Shown here piece after piece: positions 24,057 through 32,225 of a stretch of 53,633 nt of DNA (the first letter of the stretch is position 1; every line of letters starts with the position of its first letter). Below the pieces are notes generated by a model. That model did not search any database, was not told the DNA's origin, and worked only from the letters and a program-made list of their open reading frames with translations. The DNA is from Cacconaster sp045601245 (GTDB lineage: Bacteria > Bacteroidota > Bacteroidia > Bacteroidales > UBA932), in the NCBI GenBank assembly GCA_045601245.1, contig JAZRZH010000011.1, forward strand, positions 1 to 53,633. The letters run 5' to 3'. Position numbers and translations under genes: made by a program.

Positions 24057-24536
24057 ATGACAAAGGAAGATTTCACCTGGAAGCGCATACAGACCGTATT
24101 TATTGTCATTGCCGCCGGCCTGCTGGTATCAATGCTCGCCTGCAACATGTGTCACACCATCATACCCAAGGGGGACGACGCTGACGTAATCAAATTCACC
24201 GACAGGTACCAGTTCATGGTCTTCTCCTTCACCACATTCGCGCTCTGCACCGTGATCATCGGCTACTACAAGCAGCGCATCATACAGATGAGGCTCTGCA
24301 TACTCAACTCCATAATGCTGTTCTTCTACCAGCTGTGGATACTTTTCGAATTCTTCCTCAAGAAATATGACGGCGTTTCGCTTCACGATGAATATGCACT
24401 GACTGTCGCAGCGGTTTTCCCAGCCATTGCTATCATACTGCTGCTCGTCGCAGCCAAATTCATCGGACAGGACGAGATCCGCTTCACCGTCGCCAACGCA
24501 ATGGCGCAACGCAAAGGATCCGGCAAGGCGAAGTAA
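24057..24536 (+). CDS. DUF4293 family membrane protein
   Basis: A 159-residue protein with four hydrophobic segments (about residues 12-30, 54-68, 75-96 and 112-135). It begins with the family's RIQTVFIVIAAGLLVSML and has the YKQRIIQMRLCILNSIML loop-helix typical of DUF4293, which is confined to Bacteroidota. The C-terminal tail is short and basic. It probably resides in the inner membrane; function is unknown. It is transcribed divergently from the tRNA-Gly operon. Confidence 0.82.
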   Translation: MTKEDFTWKRIQTVFIVIAAGLLVSMLACNMCHTIIPKGDDADVIKFTDRYQFMVFSFTTFALCTVIIGYYKQRIIQMRLCILNSIMLFFYQLWILFEFFLKKYDGVSLHDEYALTVAAVFPAIAIILLLVAAKFIGQDEIRFTVANAMAQRKGSGKAK

Positions 24537-24594
24537 CGCCGGATCAGAATCAACTGACGATTATTTTATTAACTTCGAAGAAAATATCGAAGAT

Positions 24595-26619
24595 ATGTTT
24601 AATAATCGTCATTTAACACTATCTCTATCATTCGCATTGCTGCTTGCAAGTTCCTGTGCATTTCAGGATGAACAGTTAACCCCCGCCGCCGGAATCGACG
24701 GCGTTTGTATAAGTGCATCCATCGAGCTGCCTCAGGATGCGACCAGGACACTATTGAACAAGGAAGAGAAGGTCGTATGGGATGAAGCCGATGCTTTTTC
24801 ACTCCTGACCGAAAAGTCGAATGACCGATTTGAACTGACTGAAGGCGCGGGCAGCACCACCGCATCATTCAGCGGTACCGTCACCGGAAACGGACCATAT
24901 TATGCTTTATATCCATATTCGGATAACAACGCCATCGAACAAGGCTGTTTGAAATTTTCGCTCCCTCAGGAACAGAAATACGTCAACGGCAGTTTCTCTT
25001 CTGGAGCGTCCCCTGCCATCGCCTGCCTTCAGGGGATATCGGACCCCGCATCTTTCAGAAATCTCTGCGGCATACTCCAGATAAACCTCTGCGGTACAAG
25101 CAAGAACAAAGTCAAGAGTCTCGAAGTCGTCAACCTTGACGGCAAGCCACTGTGGGGTGACTGCAGTCTCGCCCTCGATGGCAAGCAGGGAACAGACGGA
25201 CAGACATTGAACGTAACCGGCGGCAGCAACACGATCAGAGTACTGTTCGACAAGGTTACAGCTCTCGCGAGTTCAACACCGAAAATCATAGATGTCGTAG
25301 TACCTGCGGGCTCATTCGCCAAAGGATTCAGCGTCAGAGTACTGGACGAAGAAGGCGCAGTCATCAGCTTCCTTACCGCACAGAATGCGGACGTGAAGAC
25401 CGCACGGTCATTCATCACATCAATGGACAAAGTCAAGATCCCGGCCAACGGCGAACCGCTCGATGTCAAGAAGAGAGGATATTACAAAGATGTATTTATG
25501 GACGGCGGCTGCAACCTGACAAGCAACACTGAATTGTACGTATGCAGCTATCTCAACTGGTCGCTTGACTTCCTTGCGACATCTTCGGATTCGGTATTGC
25601 AGTCCAAGGTCATGATAGAATCACCGGATGACAGGAACGGCGTCCTCCTCTACCCTGACGACGAACCACGATACAGAATGATCTACGTGAATGGCGGTTC
25701 CGCCAACAGCCACGGCAAAACTCTTGGAGCGACAGGCCGCGGACGCGTCCAGACCTATGTCAACAACGGTGGATGCTATGTCGGAACCTGCGCCGGAGCA
25801 TTCCTCGCTCATCGCGAGAATGACACCTACAAATTCTTCAACCTGCTCCCGAACTGCGTCATGAATTCATCCGGACTGTCACGATCCTACGATGCCGGTA
25901 TTGTCATCCTTAAGGATTCACCGCTGCTCAATTACGGTTATGACTTCGGAGGGGATTTCTATGTGGACAGCGTATGGCACAATGGCGGCGGATATATGCC
26001 GACCGGCAATCTGCCGGCCAAGGGAGAAATACTGGCGACTTACGATATCCCAGGCAAGAGCATGAACGGCAAGGGCAGCGTATGGGCGTACAAGCCCACC
26101 AACGCCAAGGGCCGCGTGGTGGTGACCGGTTCGCACCCTGAGAAGGGCGTCGATGGTGAAATCAGGGACCTTATGGCCGCTATTGTACGTTATGCCACGG
26201 ATGGCGCAGGCAATATTAGCACAAAGGCCACGCTGTCCAACGGCTATGTCAGGAAACAGGTGAAAGAGTCCGGTACATCAGCCGGTATCGGTGACCAGCA
26301 GTACCACCATTTCAAAGCCACAATCCCAGAAGGGGCAAAGAACATCAAGGTCACCCTTGACAGCGAAAGCGAATTCAGTCTGCACCTTGCCTTGAGGAAA
26401 GACGATTTCGCGTGGAGAAGCGATGCTGATTTCCTCCTCACACAGGCAGGCAACAGCAAGACCCTCGAATTTGACAGCCTTGAAGCCGGCACTTGGTACG
26501 TCAGCGTATTCTGCCCCGCAACAGTCACAACCAGATGCGCGTCGGAATCGTTCAGACAGACCGGAGACCTGGCCGCACTCAACGGCGTGCCTTACAGCAT
26601 TTCAATGAGCTGGGAATAA
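24595..26619 (+). CDS. Large lipoprotein: fimbrillin-like N-part, glutamine-amidotransferase-like (BPL_N) domain, PPC-like C-domain
   Basis: A 674-residue protein. MFNNRHLTLSLSFALLLASSC is a lipoprotein signal with lipidated Cys21. Residues 25-290 are beta-rich and resemble Bacteroidales fimbrillin/Mfa-like modules (ATRTLLNKEEKVVWDEAD, GPYYALYPYS). Residues about 340-560 resemble the class I glutamine-amidotransferase-like BPL_N domain: YRMIYVNGGSANSHG, then a nucleophile elbow VGTCAGAFLA with C399, and VVTGSHPEKG, which supplies a His-Glu-like pair. The last ~100 residues (YHHFKATIPEGAKN ... LEAGTWYVSVF) resemble a pre-peptidase C-terminal domain. The frame is open further upstream inside the DUF4293 gene, but the ATG at 24595 is required for the signal peptide. 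A -7 variant TAACTTCG is at 24570-24577. Substrate is unknown. Confidence 0.7.
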   Translation: MFNNRHLTLSLSFALLLASSCAFQDEQLTPAAGIDGVCISASIELPQDATRTLLNKEEKVVWDEADAFSLLTEKSNDRFELTEGAGSTTASFSGTVTGNGPYYALYPYSDNNAIEQGCLKFSLPQEQKYVNGSFSSGASPAIACLQGISDPASFRNLCGILQINLCGTSKNKVKSLEVVNLDGKPLWGDCSLALDGKQGTDGQTLNVTGGSNTIRVLFDKVTALASSTPKIIDVVVPAGSFAKGFSVRVLDEEGAVISFLTAQNADVKTARSFITSMDKVKIPANGEPLDVKKRGYYKDVFMDGGCNLTSNTELYVCSYLNWSLDFLATSSDSVLQSKVMIESPDDRNGVLLYPDDEPRYRMIYVNGGSANSHGKTLGATGRGRVQTYVNNGGCYVGTCAGAFLAHRENDTYKFFNLLPNCVMNSSGLSRSYDAGIVILKDSPLLNYGYDFGGDFYVDSVWHNGGGYMPTGNLPAKGEILATYDIPGKSMNGKGSVWAYKPTNAKGRVVVTGSHPEKGVDGEIRDLMAAIVRYATDGAGNISTKATLSNGYVRKQVKESGTSAGIGDQQYHHFKATIPEGAKNIKVTLDSESEFSLHLALRKDDFAWRSDADFLLTQAGNSKTLEFDSLEAGTWYVSVFCPATVTTRCASESFRQTGDLAALNGVPYSISMSWE

Positions 26620-26714
26620 CAGTGCTATGCGAATGCTGCGGCGGCGATACCGGAATATTATTTCGGCAATCCGTTGCTGATCCGCTTCATTAACGCACTA
26701 TTTCTCGACAAGGG

Positions 26715-26757
26715 ATAATAAAAGCATCGGCCTGACATGGGCCGATGCTTTTATTAT
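26715..26757. terminator. Bidirectional terminator between the lipoprotein and FKBP genes
   Basis: An 18-bp perfect stem (ATAATAAAAGCATCGGCC at 26715-26732 and its complement at 26740-26757, 7-base loop) has A/T-rich ends on both sides. It serves the two convergent genes. Confidence 0.9.
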
Positions 26758-26808
26758 ATCCGCCGGCAGTTTTGTCCGCAGAACAGGAAGCCGTTGACGG
26801 CAGTCACG

Positions 26809-27414
26809 TCAGAGAACTGCTATCACCTCGACGGTGAAAATCAGGGTAGCGAACGGCGGGATAGCACCCTGGGCGCCGGTCTCACCGTATGCAAGGTCGT
26901 AAGGGATGTAAAGCTCCCACTTCGAGCCTTCCGGCATCAGCTGAAGAGCCTCAGTCCAACCCTTGATGACCTGGTTGACGCCGAACTCGGCAGGGACGCC
27001 CCTGTTGTATGAGCTGTCAAAGACATTGCCGTTAATGAAACGGCCTTCGTAATCACAGCGCACCTTGTCGGTGGCACCGGCCTTCCTGCCCTTGCCCTCA
27101 GTGAGGACCTTGTACTGCAAACCGCTAGGAAGCACAACGACGCCTTCCTTCTTCGCATTTTCTGCGAGGAATGCCTCACCGTCCTTCTTCATGATCTCGC
27201 TGAAGCGGGCGATCTCCTCCTTCTCCTTTGCCTGGAGTTCCTCGAAGAATTTGTCAAGGATCTTTGTGGCCTCATCCATTTCAAGTGCAGGCTTTTCGCC
27301 TGAAATGCAAGCCTTGACAGCGGCTGCGAAGTCATCAACGTTGATGTCTGTGATACCTGACTGAGCCAGGCTCTGTGCGATGCTCATTCCGAGAGCGTAA
27401 GAGATTTTATCCAT
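26809..27414 (-). CDS. FKBP-type peptidyl-prolyl isomerase (Mip/FkpA-like, cytoplasmic)
   Basis: A 201-residue protein with an N-terminal helical dimerisation part (MDKISYALGMSIAQSLAQSG, as in Mip/FklB) and a C-terminal FKBP domain from about residue 95. Active-site elements are CDYEGRFINGNVFDSSYNRG, VIKGWTEALQLMPEGSKW and YGETGAQGAIPPFATLIF. No signal peptide is present, so it probably works in the cytoplasm or is FklB-like. A -7 box TACCTTTG (plus 27459-27466) with TTTC 19 bases upstream precedes it. It ends toward the bidirectional terminator. Confidence 0.92.
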   Translation of the reverse strand: MDKISYALGMSIAQSLAQSGITDINVDDFAAAVKACISGEKPALEMDEATKILDKFFEELQAKEKEEIARFSEIMKKDGEAFLAENAKKEGVVVLPSGLQYKVLTEGKGRKAGATDKVRCDYEGRFINGNVFDSSYNRGVPAEFGVNQVIKGWTEALQLMPEGSKWELYIPYDLAYGETGAQGAIPPFATLIFTVEVIAVL

Positions 27415-27458
27415 TTTCAGATGTCAATAAACGTTTATATACGGTTAATAATGATTCA

Positions 27459-27489
27459 CAAAGGTAAGAATAATGTCTATGTTTCGAAA
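27459..27489 (-). promoter_or_regulatory. Promoter of the FKBP gene
   Basis: On the minus strand TTTC (plus GAAA at 27486-27489), 19 bases, TACCTTTG (plus CAAAGGTA at 27459-27466). The -33 part has one mismatch to the Bacteroidota consensus. Confidence 0.65.
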
Positions 27490-28394
27490 CGAAGCATAAA
27501 AATATGGATAGATATCGCTCGCAACGGACGTCGCAGACGGAAGGGGTTGGGAGCGAAGGCGATTTGCGAGAGCGGATAAAGGCGGCAGGCGGCATAACGG
27601 CGAATAGCGCCATCCTTTGTCCGACGACCGTCAGGCGCATTCGCAGTAGGAAGGCGTCTCAGACGCCCGGCGGGGTCGCAAGTGGGTTCACAGCGTGCAT
27701 TTCGATGCCAGCGGCCCGAGCAGCAGGACTTTAGCCCGCCGGAAATCAGGGAACAGCGTCCCCGACACGTGTTCGATGGGCCGCCGCCATACGGCTGACG
27801 TCCCGCCCGAGTCAACCTAGCCTGAGACCCAACGGCTTTCCGTCTGCGATGTCCGACGCAAGCCCGGCGCCGGGGCGACGGTTTATGATGCCACAATACT
27901 TTTACATGAATGGCATGACTAATAAAAAAATGGCAAAAACTGTGAGTCGTGACATCAAATTGGCAGATATGCGAGGATTTCTTGTCACGAGTCGTAAATA
28001 ACGACAGGAAATGTCGATTCGTGACAAAAGTATAGTACAAGAATAGTCTAATACCACCATTATGTTACCAAAGCATAGACATACCCCCATCATGCTACCG
28101 AAGTCGCACTCTATTGCAGCCAGCCCCAATTCAGGTTCTTCAAAACCGCAAAGCCTTGCCACTCGCCTTCGCTCCCAGGCTTCCGGCGCAAGCCAGGAGC
28201 AGAGACTGAAAAATGGGAAACAACGACCGGCTCCCAAAGGCCTCCTGACGATGGTTGCCGTAACCCAAGGCCGCAAAGCTCGAACCAATCCTCGCCTGAG
28301 CCCAAAGCGATTTCCACCGCAAGTCCGGACGCGAAGCCTCAACCCCATGGGCCCGGAGCGCGGACTCCGACAAAAACTCCCACCGCGCGGACAA
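27490..28394. other. ~0.9 kb gene-free, GC-rich, strongly structured region
   Basis: No open frame here has a recognisable family or the composition of the neighbouring genes; the frames read as Arg/Pro/Gly-rich noise on both strands. It holds nested inverted repeats. GGACGTCGCAGACGGAA near 27518-27534 recurs inverted with one mismatch near 27838-27855. TTGTCACGA at 27982-27990 pairs with TCGTGACAA at 28019-28027 and encloses GTCGT-AAATA-ACGAC. Two 30-base units at 28051-28080 and 28081-28110 are alike (about 17 of the first 21 compared bases). It may be a structured RNA, a decayed element or protein-binding DNA. Confidence 0.5.
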
Positions 28395-28434
28395 TAAAAA
28401 AAACTCCCCGCAGCATATCCGCCACGAGGAGTTT
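28395..28434 (-). terminator. Terminator after the GGGtGRT gene
   Basis: On the minus strand, AAACTCCTCG and CGGGGAGTTT (plus 28402-28434) form a 10-bp stem with one G-U pair, followed by TTTTTTTTATTG. It lies about 95 bases past the stop at 28529, beyond a set of 30-bp tandem repeats. Confidence 0.75.
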
Positions 28435-28516
28435 CAGTTATCGGTCAGTCATAGAGCTGAGCATCAGTTATCGGTCAGCCCAAGCGCTGAGCTTCAGATA
28501 CCGGTCAGCCGGCTGA
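28434..28516. repeat. Three 30-bp tandem repeats in the 3' untranslated region
   Basis: Units begin at 28434, 28464 and 28494 with TCAGTTATCGGTCAG (twice) and TCAGATACCGGTCAG, each followed by a GCTGA-type segment. They lie between the stop of the GGGtGRT gene and its terminator, so they would be transcribed in the 3' UTR. Confidence 0.75.
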
Positions 28517-28528
28517 CTGTGAATCTGC

Positions 28529-29539
28529 TTATTTGTTCAGCGCCTGAGCCACGGATACTGCGACAGCCACGGTGGCACCGACCATAGGATTGTTACCCAT
28601 GCCGAGGTAGCCCATCATCTCGACGTGTGCAGGAACGGATGAAGAACCTGCGAACTGGGCGTCGCTGTGCATACGGCCCATCGTGTCGGTCATGCCGTAG
28701 CTTGCCGGACCGGCAGCCATATTGTCAGGATGCAATGTGCGGCCTGTACCGCCACCGGATGCAACCGAGAAATACTTCTTGCCCTGCTCGATGCACTCCT
28801 TCTTGTAAGTGCCGGCAACCGGGTGCTGGAAGCGTGTAGGGTTGGTGGAATTGCCGGTGATGGAAACGTCCACACCCTCGTGATGCATGATGGCAACGCC
28901 TTCGCGCACGTCATCGCAACCGTAGCAGTTGACCTTCGCGCGAGGACCGTTTGAATAAGCCTTGGTCCTTACGACCTTGAGCTCGCTGGTATAGTAGTCG
29001 AACTCTGTCTGTACGTATGTGAAGCCGTTGATGCGGCTGGTAATCATTGCAGCGTCCTTTCCGAGACCGTTGAGAATCACACGGAGTGGTTTCTGGCGCA
29101 CCTTGTTCGCCATCTCGGCGATCTTGATGGCTCCCTCTGCGGCAGCGAATGACTCGTGACCTGCGAGGAATGCGAAGCACTCAGTCTCCTCGCGGAGAAG
29201 GCGTGCGGCGAGATTGCCGTGTCCGCGTCCCACTTTGCGGTCATCAGCCACAGAGCCTGCAATGCAGAAGGCCTGGAGACCCTCGCCGATTGCCTCGGCG
29301 GCGTCGGCGGCGTTCTTGCAGCCCTTCTTGACAGCGATAGCCGCACCGCATACATAAGCCCACTTTGCATTTTCGAAGCAGATATTCTGAGTCTGCTCGC
29401 ACTCGAGATACGGATCGATACCCGCCTTGTCACAGATTGCATTGGCCTCCTCTACGGAAGCGATGCCGTAGGAGTTCAACACCTTCAGGATATTCGCCAT
29501 GCGGCGGTCCTGGCTTTCGAATTTAACTTCTCTTATCAT
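28529..29539 (-). CDS. GGGtGRT protein
   Basis: A 336-residue protein named for its SGGGTGRTLHPDNMAAG motif (about residue 262). Other conserved-looking parts are GRGHGNLAARLLREETECFAFLAGHESFAAAEG, read in two pieces, and a Cys-containing NCYGCDDVREG. No signal peptide or membrane span is seen, so it is cytoplasmic. The family is known mainly from anaerobes and has no established reaction. Its constant neighbour, here 12 bases upstream on the same strand, is a NifU-like scaffold protein, which suggests an Fe-S or metal-related role. That is inference from context. Confidence 0.85.
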   Translation of the reverse strand: MIREVKFESQDRRMANILKVLNSYGIASVEEANAICDKAGIDPYLECEQTQNICFENAKWAYVCGAAIAVKKGCKNAADAAEAIGEGLQAFCIAGSVADDRKVGRGHGNLAARLLREETECFAFLAGHESFAAAEGAIKIAEMANKVRQKPLRVILNGLGKDAAMITSRINGFTYVQTEFDYYTSELKVVRTKAYSNGPRAKVNCYGCDDVREGVAIMHHEGVDVSITGNSTNPTRFQHPVAGTYKKECIEQGKKYFSVASGGGTGRTLHPDNMAAGPASYGMTDTMGRMHSDAQFAGSSSVPAHVEMMGYLGMGNNPMVGATVAVAVSVAQALNK

Positions 29540-29551
29540 ACCGTATCCCTC

Positions 29552-30253
29552 CTATTCGATTCTTGGGTCAATGAATTTGACCGCACCCTGCTCTGCAGTG
29601 AAGCGGCCGTATGTTGCTGTGGACTGGCGGAGAGCCTCATTTGCGTCGACGCCCTTCTTGATCTTGTCCATCATCACGCCGAGGCGTACGAACTCGTATC
29701 CACAGACCTCGCCGTCCTCGTCGAGGGCAATCTTCGTGACATAACCTTCAGCCATCTCGAGATAGCGGACGCCCTTCGCCTTGGTGGAGAACATAGTCGC
29801 AACCTGGCTGCGGAGTCCCTTGCCGAGATCCTCAAGTCCTGCGCCGATAATCAGACCCCCTTCTGAGAATGCGGACTGAGTGCGTCCGTATACGATCTGG
29901 AGGAAGAGTTCGCGCATCGCGGTATTGATGGCGTCACATACAAGGTCGGTGTTAAGAGCCTCGAGAAGAGTCTTGCCCGGGAGGATTTCAGCCGCCATTG
30001 CAGCGGAATGGGTCATACCGGAGCATCCTATAGTCTCGACGAGAGCCTCTTCAATGATGCCGTCCTTGACATTGAGAGAAAGTTTGCACGCGCCCTGCTG
30101 AGGGGCGCACCAGCCGATTCCGTGGGTCATACCGGAGATATCCTTTATCTCCTTGGCCTTCACCCACTTGCCCTCCTCCGGAATAGGAGCCGGTCCGTGG
30201 TTCGGACCTTTTGCGACAACACACATGTGCTGTACTTCTTTAGAATATTCCAT
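29552..30253 (-). CDS. NifU-like iron-sulfur cluster scaffold protein
   Basis: A 233-residue protein with an IscU/NifU N-terminal-type fold. Candidate cluster ligands are the Cys of GIGWCAPQQGACK, the Cys of ETIGCSGMTHSAA and the Cys of NTDLVCDAIN. The usual GxDPCG loop of IscU is not seen, so it is a divergent group. It starts MEYSKEVQHMCVVAKG; the C-terminal ~80 residues (VTKIALDEDGEVCGYEF onward) are an extension beyond the NifU_N length. It is the first gene of a two-gene operon with the GGGtGRT protein. Confidence 0.8.
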   Translation of the reverse strand: MEYSKEVQHMCVVAKGPNHGPAPIPEEGKWVKAKEIKDISGMTHGIGWCAPQQGACKLSLNVKDGIIEEALVETIGCSGMTHSAAMAAEILPGKTLLEALNTDLVCDAINTAMRELFLQIVYGRTQSAFSEGGLIIGAGLEDLGKGLRSQVATMFSTKAKGVRYLEMAEGYVTKIALDEDGEVCGYEFVRLGVMMDKIKKGVDANEALRQSTATYGRFTAEQGAVKFIDPRIE

Positions 30254-30417
30254 ATCTGTCTTTTAATTTTGCAAAAAATATTCGTCAAACTTACGAAACT
30301 GGTGCACAAAATCCAAGAAAATCCGCATAAAGTTGTTGCAGGATTTCAGACGGAAACGGACAGAAACCTGCAGAGAAAGAATCGTTTTGAAAAAACAGAT
30401 TCTAATGATATTTTGGC

Positions 30418-30425
30418 TATATTTG
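30418..30425 (+). promoter_or_regulatory. -7 box of the uridine phosphorylase operon
   Basis: TATATTTG is a perfect -7 box 22 bases before the ATG at 30448. No TTTG is found at the expected 19-21-base distance, so an activator may be needed. The rest of the 194-base divergent gap (30254-30447) shows no gene. Confidence 0.55.
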
Positions 30426-30447
30426 TAAAAATGCAATAGAGAACAAT

Positions 30448-31341
30448 ATGAGTGAAAGAATACCCGAATCCGAACTTATCATCAATGCTGACGGTTCCGC
30501 ATTTCACATTCACCTGCTGCCGGAAGACCTGGCCGACAACGTAATACTCGTCGGCGACCCGGGACGCGTGGAGATGATAGCCTCATATCTTGATGAAGGT
30601 TCGATCGAATTCCACAAATCGTCACGCGAATTCAACACCGTCACCGGACGCTACAACGGTGTCAGAGTGACAGTGATGTCCACCGGCATCGGTACGGACA
30701 ACATCGACATAGTGATGACCGAACTTGACGCCCTTGCCAACATCGACTTCAAGACCCGGATGCCCAAGTCTGAACACCGCCGTCTCACAATCCTCCGCAT
30801 CGGCACCTGCGGCGCCCTGCGTCCGGAAATCCCTCTCGGAGGATATATATATTCAGAAATGTCCGCCGGGTTTGACGGCCTGCTCAACTGGTATGCAGGA
30901 TGCCCGGAAGTGACGGAAAAGGGCATCGAGGACGCATTCGTCAAATATATGGACTGGCCCGAAAGGCTGGCGAAACCATATTTCGTCAAATCCTCGAGCC
31001 GCCTGACTGAAGCGTTCAAGGGCTCTTCCATCCAGGGCATCACAATGTCAGCCCCCGGCTTCTACGGTCCGCAGGGACGCTCCGTACGCACCGGCATCAC
31101 AATACCGGATCTCGTGCAGAAGCTTGAGGGATTCGAGTACGAAGGTCATCATTTCACCAACATAGAGATGGAGAGTTCAGCTATCGCCGGCCTTGCCGCA
31201 ATCCTCGGCCACGATGCCGGCACCATCTGTCTGGCCATCGCCAACCGCTACGCCAAGGAAAGCAACCCTGATTACAAGCCGCTGATGGAGAAGCTTGTCC
31301 GCCACTGTCTTGACGTCATCACATCCCCTTGCGCCGGATAA
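30448..31341 (+). CDS. udp: Nucleoside phosphorylase, uridine phosphorylase-like
   Basis: A 297-residue enzyme of the PNP/UDP family that splits a nucleoside with phosphate. The phosphate site is VILVGDPGRVEMIA, the conserved core is VMSTGIGTDNIDIVMTEL, and the ribose-binding NIEMESSAIAGLAAILGH segment is intact. The length is longer than E. coli Udp (253) and like the Bacteroidota homologues. It would act with deoC in nucleoside salvage. Its stop overlaps the next ATG by one base (TAATG). Confidence 0.85.
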   Translation: MSERIPESELIINADGSAFHIHLLPEDLADNVILVGDPGRVEMIASYLDEGSIEFHKSSREFNTVTGRYNGVRVTVMSTGIGTDNIDIVMTELDALANIDFKTRMPKSEHRRLTILRIGTCGALRPEIPLGGYIYSEMSAGFDGLLNWYAGCPEVTEKGIEDAFVKYMDWPERLAKPYFVKSSSRLTEAFKGSSIQGITMSAPGFYGPQGRSVRTGITIPDLVQKLEGFEYEGHHFTNIEMESSAIAGLAAILGHDAGTICLAIANRYAKESNPDYKPLMEKLVRHCLDVITSPCAG

Positions 31342-32225
31342 TGGAAGAAAACCGCGAACTTGAATATCTGGCCGCGCTCTTCGACGATCCGGACGAAGTG
31401 GTGTCGCAGTGCGTGGACCGGCGTATCATACAGATTGGCCCTTCTGTTATCCCCGAACTTCAGCAGATGCGGCACAAAGAGCAGAATCTGGAAGCCAAGA
31501 GAACACTTTCCGCAAGGATATTCAGATACAATGCCGAATTCCGCATCGCAGAACTCCACAGCCTCGCAGAGCGGGAAAACGCAACTCCATACTCCATCTT
31601 CGAAGGAGGATTCCTGATTGCATCGATGCTCAACCCTCAGATAACCAGAAACGGATTTGAAGAGGCATTCTTTGAATGTGCATATGAATTCCGCAACGAG
31701 ATTTCCGAACAGCGGACAGCCGTGGAAAACATAGGACTGTTTAATCACATATTCTTCCACAGGCTCCGATTCACACTTTGCGACCAGCAGGTCACAACCG
31801 AAAAGAACGCGATGCTGTATGACACGCTCCGCTCACGCAGGGGCAATCCATTTGTCATCGCCACGCTGTATATGATGTTCGCCGAAGAGGTCGGGCTGCC
31901 ACTCTACCCGCTCTGCTTCCATGGCGGATTCGTTCCAACATACGTTGAAAAAGGTCGCGAACTCTTCTACGTCAACATCTATCAGAACGGAGAGATTTTT
32001 CACGAAAATCAGTTGCGCAACTATATGATGGAGCAGGGTATGAATATGGACAACTTGAGATTTCTGATCAGAAGATGCTCGGTACTGCTCAACATATATC
32101 TTGAGTCACTGATTTACCTCTATACCAGCCTTAAAGTGCCTGTCCTGTCCGATATAATACAAAAAGCGCTCGCAGCACTGGGCGGCGAGCGTTTTCTAGC
32201 AATTGACGACAGGCAGGATGAATGA
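31341..32225 (+). CDS. SirB1/transglutaminase-like family protein
   Basis: A 294-residue cytoplasmic protein. The central part matches the SirB1_N (transglutaminase-like) pattern: LYDTLRSRRGNPFVIATLYMMFAEEVGLPLYPLCFHGGFVP, read in two pieces, followed by FYVNIYQNGEIF. The usual catalytic Cys of transglutaminases is absent from the RRGNP segment (SirB1 proteins commonly have GNP(I/V)S there), so enzymatic activity is doubtful. The ATG at 31341 overlaps the udp stop. Its TGA abuts the stop codon of the convergent M23 gene with no gap. Confidence 0.75.
   Translation: MEENRELEYLAALFDDPDEVVSQCVDRRIIQIGPSVIPELQQMRHKEQNLEAKRTLSARIFRYNAEFRIAELHSLAERENATPYSIFEGGFLIASMLNPQITRNGFEEAFFECAYEFRNEISEQRTAVENIGLFNHIFFHRLRFTLCDQQVTTEKNAMLYDTLRSRRGNPFVIATLYMMFAEEVGLPLYPLCFHGGFVPTYVEKGRELFYVNIYQNGEIFHENQLRNYMMEQGMNMDNLRFLIRRCSVLLNIYLESLIYLYTSLKVPVLSDIIQKALAALGGERFLAIDDRQDE

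Noticed and set aside
24427..24594. Upstream extension of the large lipoprotein frame to 24427
   Set aside because: It lies inside the DUF4293 gene in another frame, and the lipoprotein signal starts at the ATG at 24595.
27477..28397. Several open frames of 110-187 codons on both strands in the GC-rich gap
   Set aside because: Arg/Pro/Gly-rich composition, no motif, mutual overlap, and no promoter or start that fits. Judged non-coding.
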